A stretch of 15,373 nucleotides of DNA from Candidatus Saccharibacteria bacterium UBA7683 (lineage in GTDB: Bacteria > Patescibacteriota > Saccharimonadia > Saccharimonadales > UBA7683): positions 1-15,373 of the forward strand of contig DLGX01000053.1 of assembly GCA_002482925.1 (NCBI GenBank). Reading direction: 5' to 3'. How positions within the stretch are numbered: the stretch's first letter is position 1; each line of letters begins with the position of its first letter. Shown in pieces: positions 6,678 through 13,644 of the stretch. The notes under the pieces are model-generated. The model did no database searches and was not told the origin of the DNA. It saw nothing but the letters and a program-made list of their open reading frames with translations. Position numbers and translations under genes: made by a program.

Positions 6678-7208
6678 ATGATCAGTTGGATAGTGGGCTT
6701 AGTAATGACGGCGCAGGTGTTAGCGACAGGTGTACATACTGGAATACAGTATATTTCGAGCCTTCCGCCGCTACCAAACCAATCTGCAATTGTTTGCCAT
6801 GATAGTGCCTGGGAACAACAGACGCTTGTTTCTTATAACACAGTGAAGACCCACGCTAAACTAAAACCATTTCTTGAAAAAATGGTTGCCGACAGCAGGG
6901 CTGAAGGTGTATATATTACGTTTACCTCTGGCTATAGAACTTGTGGTGAACAAGCAAGTTTGCGTGCCTACGCCTGTGGTACTGGTGAATACAATATGAA
7001 CATTAAGCCAATTAAAGACTGTCATCCGCCAACCGAACCTGCGGGCAAAAGCCTTCATAATGAAGGGTTGGCTGTTGATTTAGCCTGTGCGGGCTATAGT
7101 TTATTTGAATCTTCACCCTGTTACAGGTGGATTAAGACTAATCACCTTCGCTATGCATTACTTGAACATGAACTTGAACCATGGCACTGGTCTACTACTG
7201 GAAAGTGA
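6678..7208 (+). CDS. Secreted D-alanyl-D-alanine carboxypeptidase, VanY/M15 family
   Basis: M15B peptidases cleave D-Ala-D-Ala or related bonds in peptidoglycan peptides using one zinc ion. Seen: N-terminal hydrophobic stretch MISWIVGLVMTAQVLATG that looks like a signal peptide, TSGYRTCGEQ at residues 83-92, the zinc motif SLHNEGLAVD at 125-134 with His127 and Asp134, and ELEPWHWS at 165-172 with catalytic Glu167 and zinc ligand His170. Six Cys follow the signal region (C40, C89, C100, C115, C137, C148), consistent with disulfides outside the cytoplasm. Length 176 aa is that of a bare catalytic domain. I chose ATG 6678 because the 31 extra residues from ATG 6585 are not signal-like and overlap the promoters. 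The next gene (68 nt downstream) is a DUF4214-VanY fusion with a related catalytic domain, perhaps from duplication. Confidence 0.88.
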   Translation: MISWIVGLVMTAQVLATGVHTGIQYISSLPPLPNQSAIVCHDSAWEQQTLVSYNTVKTHAKLKPFLEKMVADSRAEGVYITFTSGYRTCGEQASLRAYACGTGEYNMNIKPIKDCHPPTEPAGKSLHNEGLAVDLACAGYSLFESSPCYRWIKTNHLRYALLEHELEPWHWSTTGK

Positions 7209-7241
7209 TCACTAAAAGCTATATTCTTTCATTTCATACTA

Positions 7242-7268
7242 TTGACAAAAAAGCTAATCTGTGATAAT
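7242..7268 (+). promoter_or_regulatory. Promoter of the DUF4214-VanY gene
   Basis: TTGACA at 7242-7247 and GATAAT at 7263-7268 with 15-bp spacing, the latter preceded by TGT (extended -10). TAATAT at 7265-7270 gives 17-bp spacing as an alternative. The -10 ends 8 nt before the ATG at 7277, so the mRNA is predicted to have almost no leader; no SD is visible. Confidence 0.65.
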
Positions 7269-7276
7269 ATGAAAGT

Positions 7277-8284
7277 ATGGTACAAGAATTTTTTGGGAAA
7301 TTTCACTCTTTTAAGCGTAATGCACGTGTAGTTAAAGCTCACGCCCCTAAGCTGTTTGCTGGTATTGCAATTACATTACTCACTACAACTAGTATTGTAG
7401 GTTCAAACTTTAACCCGCTTAACACAAACGCTAGAGCAATGGATGATGTAAAAAATCCTAAAGCCGTGGTTGTATGTGCATACAAAGGCTTCTTAAATAG
7501 AGCGCCTGAAAAGAACGGCAAGAGCACCGCTTTTTGGGTTAATTACTATCAAAAGTCTAATTATAATGCGGGCAAGTTAGCAACTAACTTTTACAATTCT
7601 AAAGAAGGTCAGAAGTACGAAAACCTTGTAAATTTTGATGCATTTATTCAACGAACATATGTTTCTTGTCTTGGACGCTCAGCCAGTGCAAAAGAAGTAA
7701 AGACATGGGGATCTCACCATCTTCAAGGTATGAGCCGAGCACAAATTTTTGCCTTTATTGTAAAGGCTGGTGACAAGCCATGGTTATTCCCCGCAGAAAC
7801 AGCTTGTAAGACATTCTCTAAAGGTGGATCTGTTAAGCCAATAATTAAAGCAGGAACTGCTTGTACTACACAAAACGGTATAGTAGTAAATGTTCCTGAA
7901 AGCAACATTTACGTTAATAAAGCATGGTCACAAAATATTATAAACCTTCGCTTTGCAGCAGCTCAGTCGCGTTTTTACCTTGAAGCCTACAATGACCCTG
8001 GCGTTGTAAACGATTTAAAAAATGTTTCAGGTAGCCGACTTTCACCTGGTAGCCATCGTAGTTTTGCAGATCAAACTTACCTGTTTAATCGATATGGTTA
8101 CCCTCGTGCAGCCCGTCCTGGTACTTCAATGCACGAATGGGGCCTTGCAATAGATTTCCAGTGTAACGGTGTTTCCCTTAGTAGAAACGCAGCTTGCCTG
8201 AACTGGATGCGTGCAAATGCACCAAAATATGGCGTGTACAATCTCCCTAGCGAAGCTTGGCACTGGTCTAGCAATGGACGTTAA
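7277..8284 (+). CDS. Secreted DUF4214-VanY fusion (M15 peptidoglycan carboxypeptidase)
   Basis: Predicted exported zinc peptidase acting on peptidoglycan stem peptides. Order in 335 aa: basic N-terminus, hydrophobic helix at about 27-43 and NARA-M near 54 as a possible signal-peptidase site; DUF4214 repeat 1 at about 65-113 (FLNRAPEKNG), repeat 2 at about 121-167 (CLGRSASAKE); a linker with paired Cys; then the M15 domain with SHRSFADQ at 259-266, SMHEWGLAID at 284-293 (zinc ligands His286, Asp293) and EAWHW at 326-330 (catalytic Glu326, zinc ligand His329). The catalytic part resembles the preceding VanY gene, and NRAPEKNG nearly repeats NRAPDKNG in the divergent surface protein. The fusion suggests that DUF4214 places the enzyme at the cell wall or surface layer (inference). 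It has its own strong promoter and ends at a terminator at 8302. Confidence 0.9.
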   Translation: MVQEFFGKFHSFKRNARVVKAHAPKLFAGIAITLLTTTSIVGSNFNPLNTNARAMDDVKNPKAVVVCAYKGFLNRAPEKNGKSTAFWVNYYQKSNYNAGKLATNFYNSKEGQKYENLVNFDAFIQRTYVSCLGRSASAKEVKTWGSHHLQGMSRAQIFAFIVKAGDKPWLFPAETACKTFSKGGSVKPIIKAGTACTTQNGIVVNVPESNIYVNKAWSQNIINLRFAAAQSRFYLEAYNDPGVVNDLKNVSGSRLSPGSHRSFADQTYLFNRYGYPRAARPGTSMHEWGLAIDFQCNGVSLSRNAACLNWMRANAPKYGVYNLPSEAWHWSSNGR

Positions 8285-8301
8285 ATAGAGTTGAATCTCT
8301 G

Positions 8302-8331
8302 AAGAGCCACGACATACTGTGGCTCTTTTTT
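8302..8331 (+). terminator. Rho-independent terminator after DUF4214-VanY
   Basis: Nine-bp stem AAGAGCCAC (8302-8310) / GTGGCTCTT (8319-8327), 8-nt loop, then a T run to 8331. It lies between convergent genes and its T run overlaps the metG stop codon. On the minus strand the stem is not followed by Ts, so it serves mainly the plus strand. Confidence 0.88.
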
Positions 8332-9769
8332 ATTCTTCAATTCTCGGAAACAAAACACCTGAATAGTTATGGACATACCCGTCTTTGAAGATCTGCTGAA
8401 TGGTCTGACTGGTTTGTGGTAAGAACGGCGCTAGAAGGTCTGCTATCTGAAGAATATCACCTACGCAGGCTGCTAGCACTTCTTTTAAGTGGCTGTCATC
8501 TTGTTCTTTGGCAAGCTGCCATGGCTTTTCTTGTTCAATAAACACATTTAGGCCTTTTACAAGTTCCCAGACCCATTCAAGCGCTCTGTCAAATTGTTGA
8601 TTTTGCACGGCTACATGATACGGATCGGTATCATGTCCTGGGTTTGGATATTCGCCAATTACTCCTTGTTGGTAGCGATTAATCATACTGGCTACGCGCT
8701 GTACGGCATTACCGAGTTCATTAGCAAGCTCGCCGTGGTACACCGCATCGAAGCGTTCCCAGGTGAAATCGCCATCTGAGTAACTTGGAACATGTCTTAA
8801 AAAGAAGTATCGGAACGCGTCGGAACCGTACTTTTTTACAATGTCTTCGGTGTTAACAATGTTGCCAATGGTTTTACTCATTTTTTTACCGCCAGATGTT
8901 AAATGGCCGTGCACAAACAACCGCTTTAAAACCGGTAGCTTTGCACTGAGTAGCATTGCTGGGTAGATTGCAGCGTGAAAACGAAGGTTATCTTTACCAA
9001 CTATTTGAAGGTCGGTAGGCCAAAACTTTTTGAAATCTGCACCATTTGGATAATCTAAAACGGTAATATAGTTCATTAACGCTTCAAACCACACATACAT
9101 TACTTGGGTTGTATCACCAGGCACTGGAATACCCCACGGAAGCTTCTTTTTAGGTCGAGACACGCTAATATCGGTTAAACCGCCGCGAATAACATTTAAA
9201 ATTTCGGTTTTGCGATTTTCTGGCACAATTTCGAACTCGCCAGAATCTATAAGCGCAAGAAGCTTGTCTGAATAGGCACTGAGTTTAAAGAAGAAGTTTT
9301 CTTCTTCGAGCTTTTCGTATTTTTTGTCGTGAAGCGGGCAGACACCGTTGTTTTCTTTAACTTCGGTTTCAGTTTTATATTCTTCACACCCAACACAGTA
9401 CCAACCTGTGTATTTAGATTTATAAATGTCATCACCAAGCTGTTTCCAAAGCTTTTGGGCAATTGCAATATGTTCTTTACTGTTTGTCCGCGCAAAGTGC
9501 GTGTAATCTGAGTTGATTAGTTTATGAACTTCTTTAATGACGGGTACGACGCCTTCAATAAATTCTTCTGGTTTAACACCAGTTTCTAAAGCTTTTTCAT
9601 AAATTTTAGAACCGTGTTCATCTGAACCGGCGCTGTATGCAACATCGTAGCCTTGTTGTTTTTTATACCGTGCAGCGGTATCTGCGTACAGCCAGTCGAT
9701 AGTATTGCCGATATGGGGGTTTCCGCTTGCATACGGTATAGATGTAGTAACGTAGTAAGTCTTGCTCAT
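8330..9769 (-). CDS. metG: Methionyl-tRNA synthetase, short form
   Basis: Charges tRNA-Met with methionine in the cytoplasm (class I aminoacyl-tRNA synthetase). Seen: PYASGNPHIGN at residues 12-22 (HIGH motif as HIGN), zinc knuckle CVGC at 125-128 with CPLH at 144-147 (Cys-Cys-Cys-His, as in the Thermus-like form), MYVWFEALMNYITVL at 224-238, and KMSKT at 296-300 (last residue Thr instead of Ser). At 479 aa it has the catalytic and anticodon-binding domains but lacks the C-terminal Trbp111-like tRNA-binding domain of the 677-aa E. coli enzyme. The start has a good SD (AAGGAA at 9776-9781, 6-nt spacing), unlike several neighbours. Upstream lies a leader with a tiny ORF and a hairpin (9825-9866). 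Confidence 0.97.
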   Translation of the reverse strand: MSKTYYVTTSIPYASGNPHIGNTIDWLYADTAARYKKQQGYDVAYSAGSDEHGSKIYEKALETGVKPEEFIEGVVPVIKEVHKLINSDYTHFARTNSKEHIAIAQKLWKQLGDDIYKSKYTGWYCVGCEEYKTETEVKENNGVCPLHDKKYEKLEEENFFFKLSAYSDKLLALIDSGEFEIVPENRKTEILNVIRGGLTDISVSRPKKKLPWGIPVPGDTTQVMYVWFEALMNYITVLDYPNGADFKKFWPTDLQIVGKDNLRFHAAIYPAMLLSAKLPVLKRLFVHGHLTSGGKKMSKTIGNIVNTEDIVKKYGSDAFRYFFLRHVPSYSDGDFTWERFDAVYHGELANELGNAVQRVASMINRYQQGVIGEYPNPGHDTDPYHVAVQNQQFDRALEWVWELVKGLNVFIEQEKPWQLAKEQDDSHLKEVLAACVGDILQIADLLAPFLPQTSQTIQQIFKDGYVHNYSGVLFPRIEE

Positions 9770-9819
9770 GATATGTTCCTTAGAAAATTAATATGTAGTA
9801 ACGTGAGTTGAAAATATAT

Positions 9820-9833
9820 ATGCCCTAAGGCAT
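9820..9833 (-). promoter_or_regulatory. Hairpin in the metG leader (possible attenuator or weak terminator)
   Basis: Inverted repeat ATGCC-CTAA-GGCAT. Read on the minus strand it is followed by ATATATATTTT, so it could be a weak terminator for pgeF or an attenuator of metG. The stem covers the last codons and stop of the small leader ORF. Confidence 0.4.
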
Positions 9834-9866
9834 TGTCATAGCAGTTACTAGCACAAATTTACTCAT
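9825..9866 (-). CDS. Possible 13-aa leader peptide upstream of metG
   Basis: Reads MSKFVLVTAMTMP and stop. Two of its last four residues are Met, which would suit Met-sensitive attenuation of a methionyl-tRNA synthetase. Its ATG lies 6 nt after an extended -10 (TGGTATAGT, 9873-9881), with AAAGG directly before. Alternatively it is a relic of an older metG 5' end: its start resembles metG itself (MSKTYYVTT). Translation is unproven. Confidence 0.35.
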   Translation of the reverse strand: MSKFVLVTAMTMP

Positions 9867-9872
9867 ACCTTT

Positions 9873-9881
9873 ACTATACCA
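9873..9881 (-). promoter_or_regulatory. Candidate extended -10 promoter of metG
   Basis: Minus strand TGGTATAGT, an extended -10 (TGn plus hexamer). A start about 7 nt downstream would give metG a leader of roughly 97 nt containing the small ORF and the hairpin. No convincing -35. Confidence 0.4.
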
Positions 9882-9906
9882 CATCTGTTAAAAGGCGCGT
9901 GGTGGC

Positions 9907-10641
9907 TTACGTGGCTTTACCTGCCAAAGTAAGGAATCTACCGCTTTTGGCACCATCTTTGCGGTGGCTGAAGAATCGTTGATCTTCGAGAGTACAAACA
10001 TTAATGTCGTCTACTTTAGTAATACCAGATTCTTCTAGTTGATCGAAGATCATCTGTTTTAGATCAACCAAATAGTTTTTACCAGATTGAGTGAGATACT
10101 TTGAATCGAACAATTTTTTAGCCTCGGGACCGTATTCGTAACAATTTTTGCAGATCATAGGCCCAATGCCTGCAACAAGTTCGTTATTAGTGTATGTTTT
10201 TAATTCTGCAACAACGTCGCAAATAATTTTAGCTGAAAGGGTATGCCAACTACCATGCACCAATGCTACTGTGCTACCCAAAGTATCAGTGATAATTACC
10301 GTACCGCAATCTGCTGTAGTCTGCGAAAGTACAAGGCCTGCTTTGTCAGTAATACTGGCATCGTAGCCATGGTATTCACCGCTCTCGTTAGCTTTTAAAA
10401 TATTGTTTTTAAATTCGTGAACAATATGAATAAGTTGACTACTCGAATCTTTTGGAGTGATTGCAGCCACAGCTCGCCTTCGATTTTCATCTACATTTTC
10501 ATCAGTATCACCACTACCTTTTTTACCATTCAAAGATTCAAACAAACCTCCAGAAACTCCGCCATACCGCATAAACCAGCCATGAATAATTCCCGCGTGA
10601 GTAAGCAAGCTAGAAGTTAAAAATTGTACCTGATCATCCAT
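9907..10641 (-). CDS. pgeF: Multicopper polyphenol oxidase / laccase-domain protein (PgeF, YfiH family)
   Basis: YfiH/YlmD proteins are zinc-dependent purine nucleoside phosphorylase-like enzymes; in E. coli PgeF also corrects L-Ser misincorporated into peptidoglycan stem peptides. Seen: IHIVHEF with His75, TTADCGTVIITD with Cys112, ALVHGSWHTL with His129 (the three expected zinc ligands), AGIGPMICKNCYEYG at 157-171, and the C-terminal FFSHRKDGAKSGRFLTL at 223-239 corresponding to the usual FxSYRRD-TGR end. Length 244 aa is typical. The usual VHxGWRG reads VHGSWHT. The ATG is 6 nt after an extended -10 (TGATATCAT) with AAGG directly before it. It is separated from metG by 137 nt and may be co-transcribed with it. 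An envelope-quality role would fit the peptidoglycan peptidases nearby (inference). Confidence 0.9.
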   Translation of the reverse strand: MDDQVQFLTSSLLTHAGIIHGWFMRYGGVSGGLFESLNGKKGSGDTDENVDENRRRAVAAITPKDSSSQLIHIVHEFKNNILKANESGEYHGYDASITDKAGLVLSQTTADCGTVIITDTLGSTVALVHGSWHTLSAKIICDVVAELKTYTNNELVAGIGPMICKNCYEYGPEAKKLFDSKYLTQSGKNYLVDLKQMIFDQLEESGITKVDDINVCTLEDQRFFSHRKDGAKSGRFLTLAGKAT

Positions 10642-10647
10642 ACCTTC

Positions 10648-10656
10648 ATGATATCA
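10648..10656 (-). promoter_or_regulatory. Candidate extended -10 promoter of pgeF
   Basis: Minus strand TGATATCAT: TGn plus TATCAT, ending 6 nt before the ATG at 10641. The region upstream is the left end of repeat copy 2, so the repeat may have supplied promoter sequence. No clear -35. Confidence 0.38.
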
Positions 10657-10667
10657 GACTCAACAAC

Positions 10668-10926
10668 AATCTGAGCACAGCGAATCAGCTCTCGCCCATT
10701 CAGCACACCCCGAACACTGGAGTTTTACTTTTGGCGAGTCAAGGAGCTACTTGCCTGAACAAGCAGTTGTATAAACGTGAAGGATGCTATTGCATCGTAG
10801 CGACGCGTCAAAAGTGGAACGTAGGTGTGTCGAGGCTTTGATGCTATGGGTGCGGTTTTGTATTACTTTTGGCGGGAAAAGTGATGAGAAGACTTGCTAG
10901 ATCCTTCGGCTTCGCTCAGGATGACA
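10668..10926. repeat. Interspersed repeat, copy 2
   Basis: Second copy of the element at 51-316, about 98% identical over 10668-10890, same orientation, and again beyond the stop codon of a minus-strand gene (trehalase). Its right end (10897-10926) has an inverted pair ATCCT...AGGAT that copy 1 has lost. The left end abuts the promoter region of pgeF. The 348-nt gap 10642-10989 is filled by this copy plus a palindromic unit. Confidence 0.85.
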
Positions 10927-10947
10927 AAACGGGAAGATGATTGCTTG

Positions 10948-10980
10948 TGGACTCGATTCCCGCCTGCGCGGGAATGACGG
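10948..10980. repeat. REP-like palindromic unit
   Basis: Perfect 8-bp arms ATTCCCGC / GCGGGAAT (10956-10963, 10968-10975) around CTGC, followed by GACGG. This motif family occurs widely in bacterial intergenic regions. It lies directly downstream of the trehalase stop (10990), where as RNA it could act as a 3'-end hairpin. It resembles the right half of the element inside mnmA. Confidence 0.75.
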
Positions 10981-10989
10981 AGAGAAATA

Positions 10990-12294
10990 TTATTTGGTAT
11001 CTATATACTCTTGGCAAAACTTTTCAAAAATAGCATTAGTCCAACCAAATCCAGTTTGGCTTGGATACACACCTTCAATAGGTTCTTTTGATGGTTGAAT
11101 TACATTATATTTTTCTAAGAAGACACCATGCGTTTTAAACCAATTGTTGTTGGTTTTAAGCCACTTTAGTGCAATTCGTTTTGCTTGATCTGGGTGGTCA
11201 TACCGTTTCAAACCTTCGGTAACAAAAAAGTGAAGTGGCGCCCAGCCGTTTGGGTATGCCCACTGCGCAGGTACACGCTGTGGCAACGCAGATTTTAACG
11301 GGGGTTCGTCGGTAGTAACTAAACCACCAGGTGCATCGAATCTTCGCAAGTTTTTAACAAGTAACGCGGCCTGTTCTTTGTTTACCATGCCAGCCCAAAG
11401 TGGTACATAGCTTGCAAGCGAAGGAACCAAGCTTTTTTTACCTTTTTTATAGTTGTAATCAAAGTACAATCCTTTTATATTGCTCCACATCAGTCTGTTC
11501 ATAGTAGATTTTCTTATTTCTGTTTGTTGTTCCCACATAACTTGTTCGTCTAATTGGCCAAGAATGTGGGCAGCACGTGCAAAGTCAGATTCATACTTAT
11601 ATAAATATGCATTGAGATCTACAGGCAAGAATTCAAGACATCGGCGATTAAATCGAGTTGTCATATCCCAGCCGCTTTCAGCCTCTGCAAGATCATGCAG
11701 AACATTAATGTCGTAATATCTTGAAAGACCTTCGTGTACCTGGTGAGCAAACGGCTTTACCGTACCCATCCAAACCGTTTCATATTCTATTTTTGCATGC
11801 TTAATTGCCTGGTCTAACCACCGCTTGTCGAGCCCATAGGCATCATATACATCAAAAATAAAGCTAGTGAGTAGCGGTGGCTGACTTCTACCCATTAAGT
11901 ACGTTCTAGAAGCATTAGGAATCATTTTGTAGCGCTTTAACATTGCAAAAAGGTTTTCTAAAATACCCATCACAAGTTCTTTTCTAGCTGGATCACCCAG
12001 CATTCCCTGAACCATAAAATAACTGTCCCAATAGTACTGTTCATCGAAGTTAAAGCTACTTGTTGGGTCGTGCGCCGGCACTAAATATGCATGCGGTAAA
12101 CCAAGCAGTGTATCTTCATCATGCGGATGATACCTTTCAAGATTTACCCAGAAGTGCTTAATATAATTTCTTGCTTCGTGCACATCATCACCGTCAAGCC
12201 GTTTAATTGGCCCTTTGATTTTTGCAGCTACAGAAAACGCTTTTGGGTTACGTCGAATATGGTCTTTAATGGTGTTTTTGGTACGCCTAATCAT
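10990..12294 (-). CDS. Cytoplasmic alpha,alpha-trehalase (GH37)
   Basis: Hydrolyses trehalose to two glucose. Family signatures in order (numbering from the ATG at 12294): FDEQYYWDSYFMVQGML (signature 1 region, about residue 83), MIPNASRTYLMGRSQPPLL (about 124), AESGWDMTTRF with the catalytic acid Asp (about 211), PVDLNAYLYKY, QWAYPNGWAPLHFF (signature 2), LEKYNV with the Glu that I align with the base of E. coli Tre37A, and GFGWTNAIF near the end. There is no signal peptide, so it should be cytoplasmic, and it is shorter (434 aa) than E. coli trehalases (about 550). The glycine-rich lid (GGGGGEYPLQ in E. coli TreA) is replaced by PSKEPIEGVYPSQ. Start: a GTG at 12303 is also in frame; I prefer ATG 12294 but neither has a good SD. 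It lies after a bidirectional terminator and has its own TATAAT. Confidence 0.88.
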   Translation of the reverse strand: MIRRTKNTIKDHIRRNPKAFSVAAKIKGPIKRLDGDDVHEARNYIKHFWVNLERYHPHDEDTLLGLPHAYLVPAHDPTSSFNFDEQYYWDSYFMVQGMLGDPARKELVMGILENLFAMLKRYKMIPNASRTYLMGRSQPPLLTSFIFDVYDAYGLDKRWLDQAIKHAKIEYETVWMGTVKPFAHQVHEGLSRYYDINVLHDLAEAESGWDMTTRFNRRCLEFLPVDLNAYLYKYESDFARAAHILGQLDEQVMWEQQTEIRKSTMNRLMWSNIKGLYFDYNYKKGKKSLVPSLASYVPLWAGMVNKEQAALLVKNLRRFDAPGGLVTTDEPPLKSALPQRVPAQWAYPNGWAPLHFFVTEGLKRYDHPDQAKRIALKWLKTNNNWFKTHGVFLEKYNVIQPSKEPIEGVYPSQTGFGWTNAIFEKFCQEYIDTK

Positions 12295-12348
12295 TACTAC
12301 CACGCTAATGGTTTACATAGCCCAAGTCAACCCAGATATATTACAGAT

Positions 12349-12354
12349 ATTATA
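12349..12354 (-). promoter_or_regulatory. Candidate -10 box for the trehalase gene
   Basis: Minus strand TATAAT, just downstream of the terminator hairpin, giving a leader of about 40-50 nt. The -35 match is poor. A TTGACT at 12325-12330 lacks a -10 at the right distance. Confidence 0.35.
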
Positions 12355-12371
12355 AAGTTGCCAGTTGAAAC

Positions 12372-12402
12372 AAAAAGACCTGCGTTTAAGCAGGTCTTTT
12401 TT
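12372..12402. terminator. Bidirectional rho-independent terminator
   Basis: Stem AAAAAGACCTGC (12372-12383) / GCAGGTCTTTTT (from 12390) with a 6-nt loop, and T runs on both strands. It terminates the helicase transcript 15 nt after its stop and separates it from the trehalase gene. Confidence 0.9.
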
Positions 12403-12416
12403 AGATGAATCGTAAC

Positions 12417-13637
12417 TTACTTTACTACAAACGTAAGTGCGTGACCGGTTGCACCGGCACGACCAGCACGACCAACACGGTGAGTGTAGTCTTCGTAGGT
12501 TTGTGGAATCGCGTAGTTAATTACGTGAGTAATATCTTTAACGTCAATACCACGAGCAGCTACATCAGTTGCAACTAGAATATCAATATCACTAGCTTTA
12601 AAGCGGTTCAACGCGCGTTGACGCTGACCCTGGCTTTTACCACCATGAATTGCGTCGGTTGCAAAACCACGACCAGCAAGCTCTACTGCAAGTTTTTCAA
12701 CATTACGCTGAGTTTCGTCGAAAATGATTACTTTCTTCACTTCGTCTTGTATAAGTGCGTCGTGAAGTTTTTCAATTTTGTCTTCTCGTGAGCTGTAGTG
12801 AATAACATTCTGATGAACGTTGTCGCTCGTATCGCTGGTTTTAACAGAAACCGTTACGGCGTCGTGAGAAAATTTCTCAATTAAACGACTTACGGCTGGT
12901 TCCATTGTTGCTGAAAAGAAGAATGACTGACGTTCAGGTTTAAGACTATCAAGAATAAACTGTACGTCTGGTAAAAATCCCATGTCGAGCATTCGGTCTA
13001 CTTCGTCGAGTACTACTTGATCGAAGTTACCAAGATGCAAGGTACCACGTTCAAGGTGATCTTTAATACGACCAGGCGTACCAATAACTACGCGTGGTTT
13101 GTTTCGAAGATCTCGAAGTTGTGGACCCATTGGCGTTCCACCAATAAGAAGCACGCCAGAAAGGCCACTTCCTTTAGCAATTGAACGAAGTTCATCTTCA
13201 ATTTGCTGTGCAAGTTCGCGGGTTGGTGCAATTATTAGTGCTTTGCTGTGCTGACTGTTCATAAGCTTGTCAATTACTGGAAGCGCAAAAGCAGCAGTTT
13301 TACCCGTACCAGTATTTGCAATACCAATAACGTCTTTGCCTTCTAGGCCAAGTGGAATTGTCTGATCTTGAATTGGTGAAGGTGCTACATATCCTTTAGC
13401 AGCGATGTTTTGCTTAAGCAGGTCGTTTACTTTAAAGTCGGCGAACATATAGGTTGGAACATACTGTTCAACTTCTAGGTGTTTCGCAACACGAACAAAT
13501 TTAGCTGGGTCGATGTACTGACCACGGCCTTTTACCATGTTTCTAGAACGGTTGTTAGAACGGAAACGATTGTTTCCACCACCGCCACGATTATTACCAC
13601 CGTAAGAACGGCGGGAGTTTGAGTTGTTGTAAGGCAT
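12417..13637 (-). CDS. DEAD-box ATP-dependent RNA helicase
   Basis: Unwinds short RNA duplexes; bacterial members act in ribosome assembly, RNA decay and cold adaptation. Order: an Arg/Gly/Asn-rich disordered N-terminus (residues 1-40, RNA-binding-like), Q motif near 65-90 (SPIQDQTIP), motif I ANTGTGKT at 107-114, Ia APTRELA at 137-143, TPGR at 187-190, motif II DEVD at 211-214 (variant of DEAD), motif III SAT at 242-244, ARGID at 361-365 and motif VI HRVGRAGR at 386-393. The protein stops at 406, only 13 residues after motif VI, so there is no C-terminal RNA-binding extension; the basic tail is at the N-terminus instead. Motif IV reads IIFDETQ rather than the usual IFxxT. It has a consensus promoter and a long structured leader whose base pairs reach the SD (AAAGGA, 10-nt spacing). 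Confidence 0.95.
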   Translation of the reverse strand: MPYNNSNSRRSYGGNNRGGGGNNRFRSNNRSRNMVKGRGQYIDPAKFVRVAKHLEVEQYVPTYMFADFKVNDLLKQNIAAKGYVAPSPIQDQTIPLGLEGKDVIGIANTGTGKTAAFALPVIDKLMNSQHSKALIIAPTRELAQQIEDELRSIAKGSGLSGVLLIGGTPMGPQLRDLRNKPRVVIGTPGRIKDHLERGTLHLGNFDQVVLDEVDRMLDMGFLPDVQFILDSLKPERQSFFFSATMEPAVSRLIEKFSHDAVTVSVKTSDTSDNVHQNVIHYSSREDKIEKLHDALIQDEVKKVIIFDETQRNVEKLAVELAGRGFATDAIHGGKSQGQRQRALNRFKASDIDILVATDVAARGIDVKDITHVINYAIPQTYEDYTHRVGRAGRAGATGHALTFVVK

Positions 13638-13644
13638 AAAAATA

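Noticed and set aside
8870..8884. KMSKT instead of KMSKS in MetRS as a defect
   Set aside because: Thr at the last position is tolerated in class I synthetases and all other motifs are intact.
9770..9906. T-box or SAM riboswitch ahead of metG
   Set aside because: No T-box sequence (GGTGG.ACC type) and no large multi-stem aptamer; only one short hairpin is visible.
51..10926. CRISPR or phage origin for the repeats
   Set aside because: Only two long copies over 10 kb apart, no short regular repeats with spacers, and no cas, integrase or phage genes in the window.
12325..12330. TTGACT as the -35 box of the trehalase gene
   Set aside because: No acceptable -10 hexamer lies 16-18 bp downstream; the TATAAT at 12349 is a better candidate.
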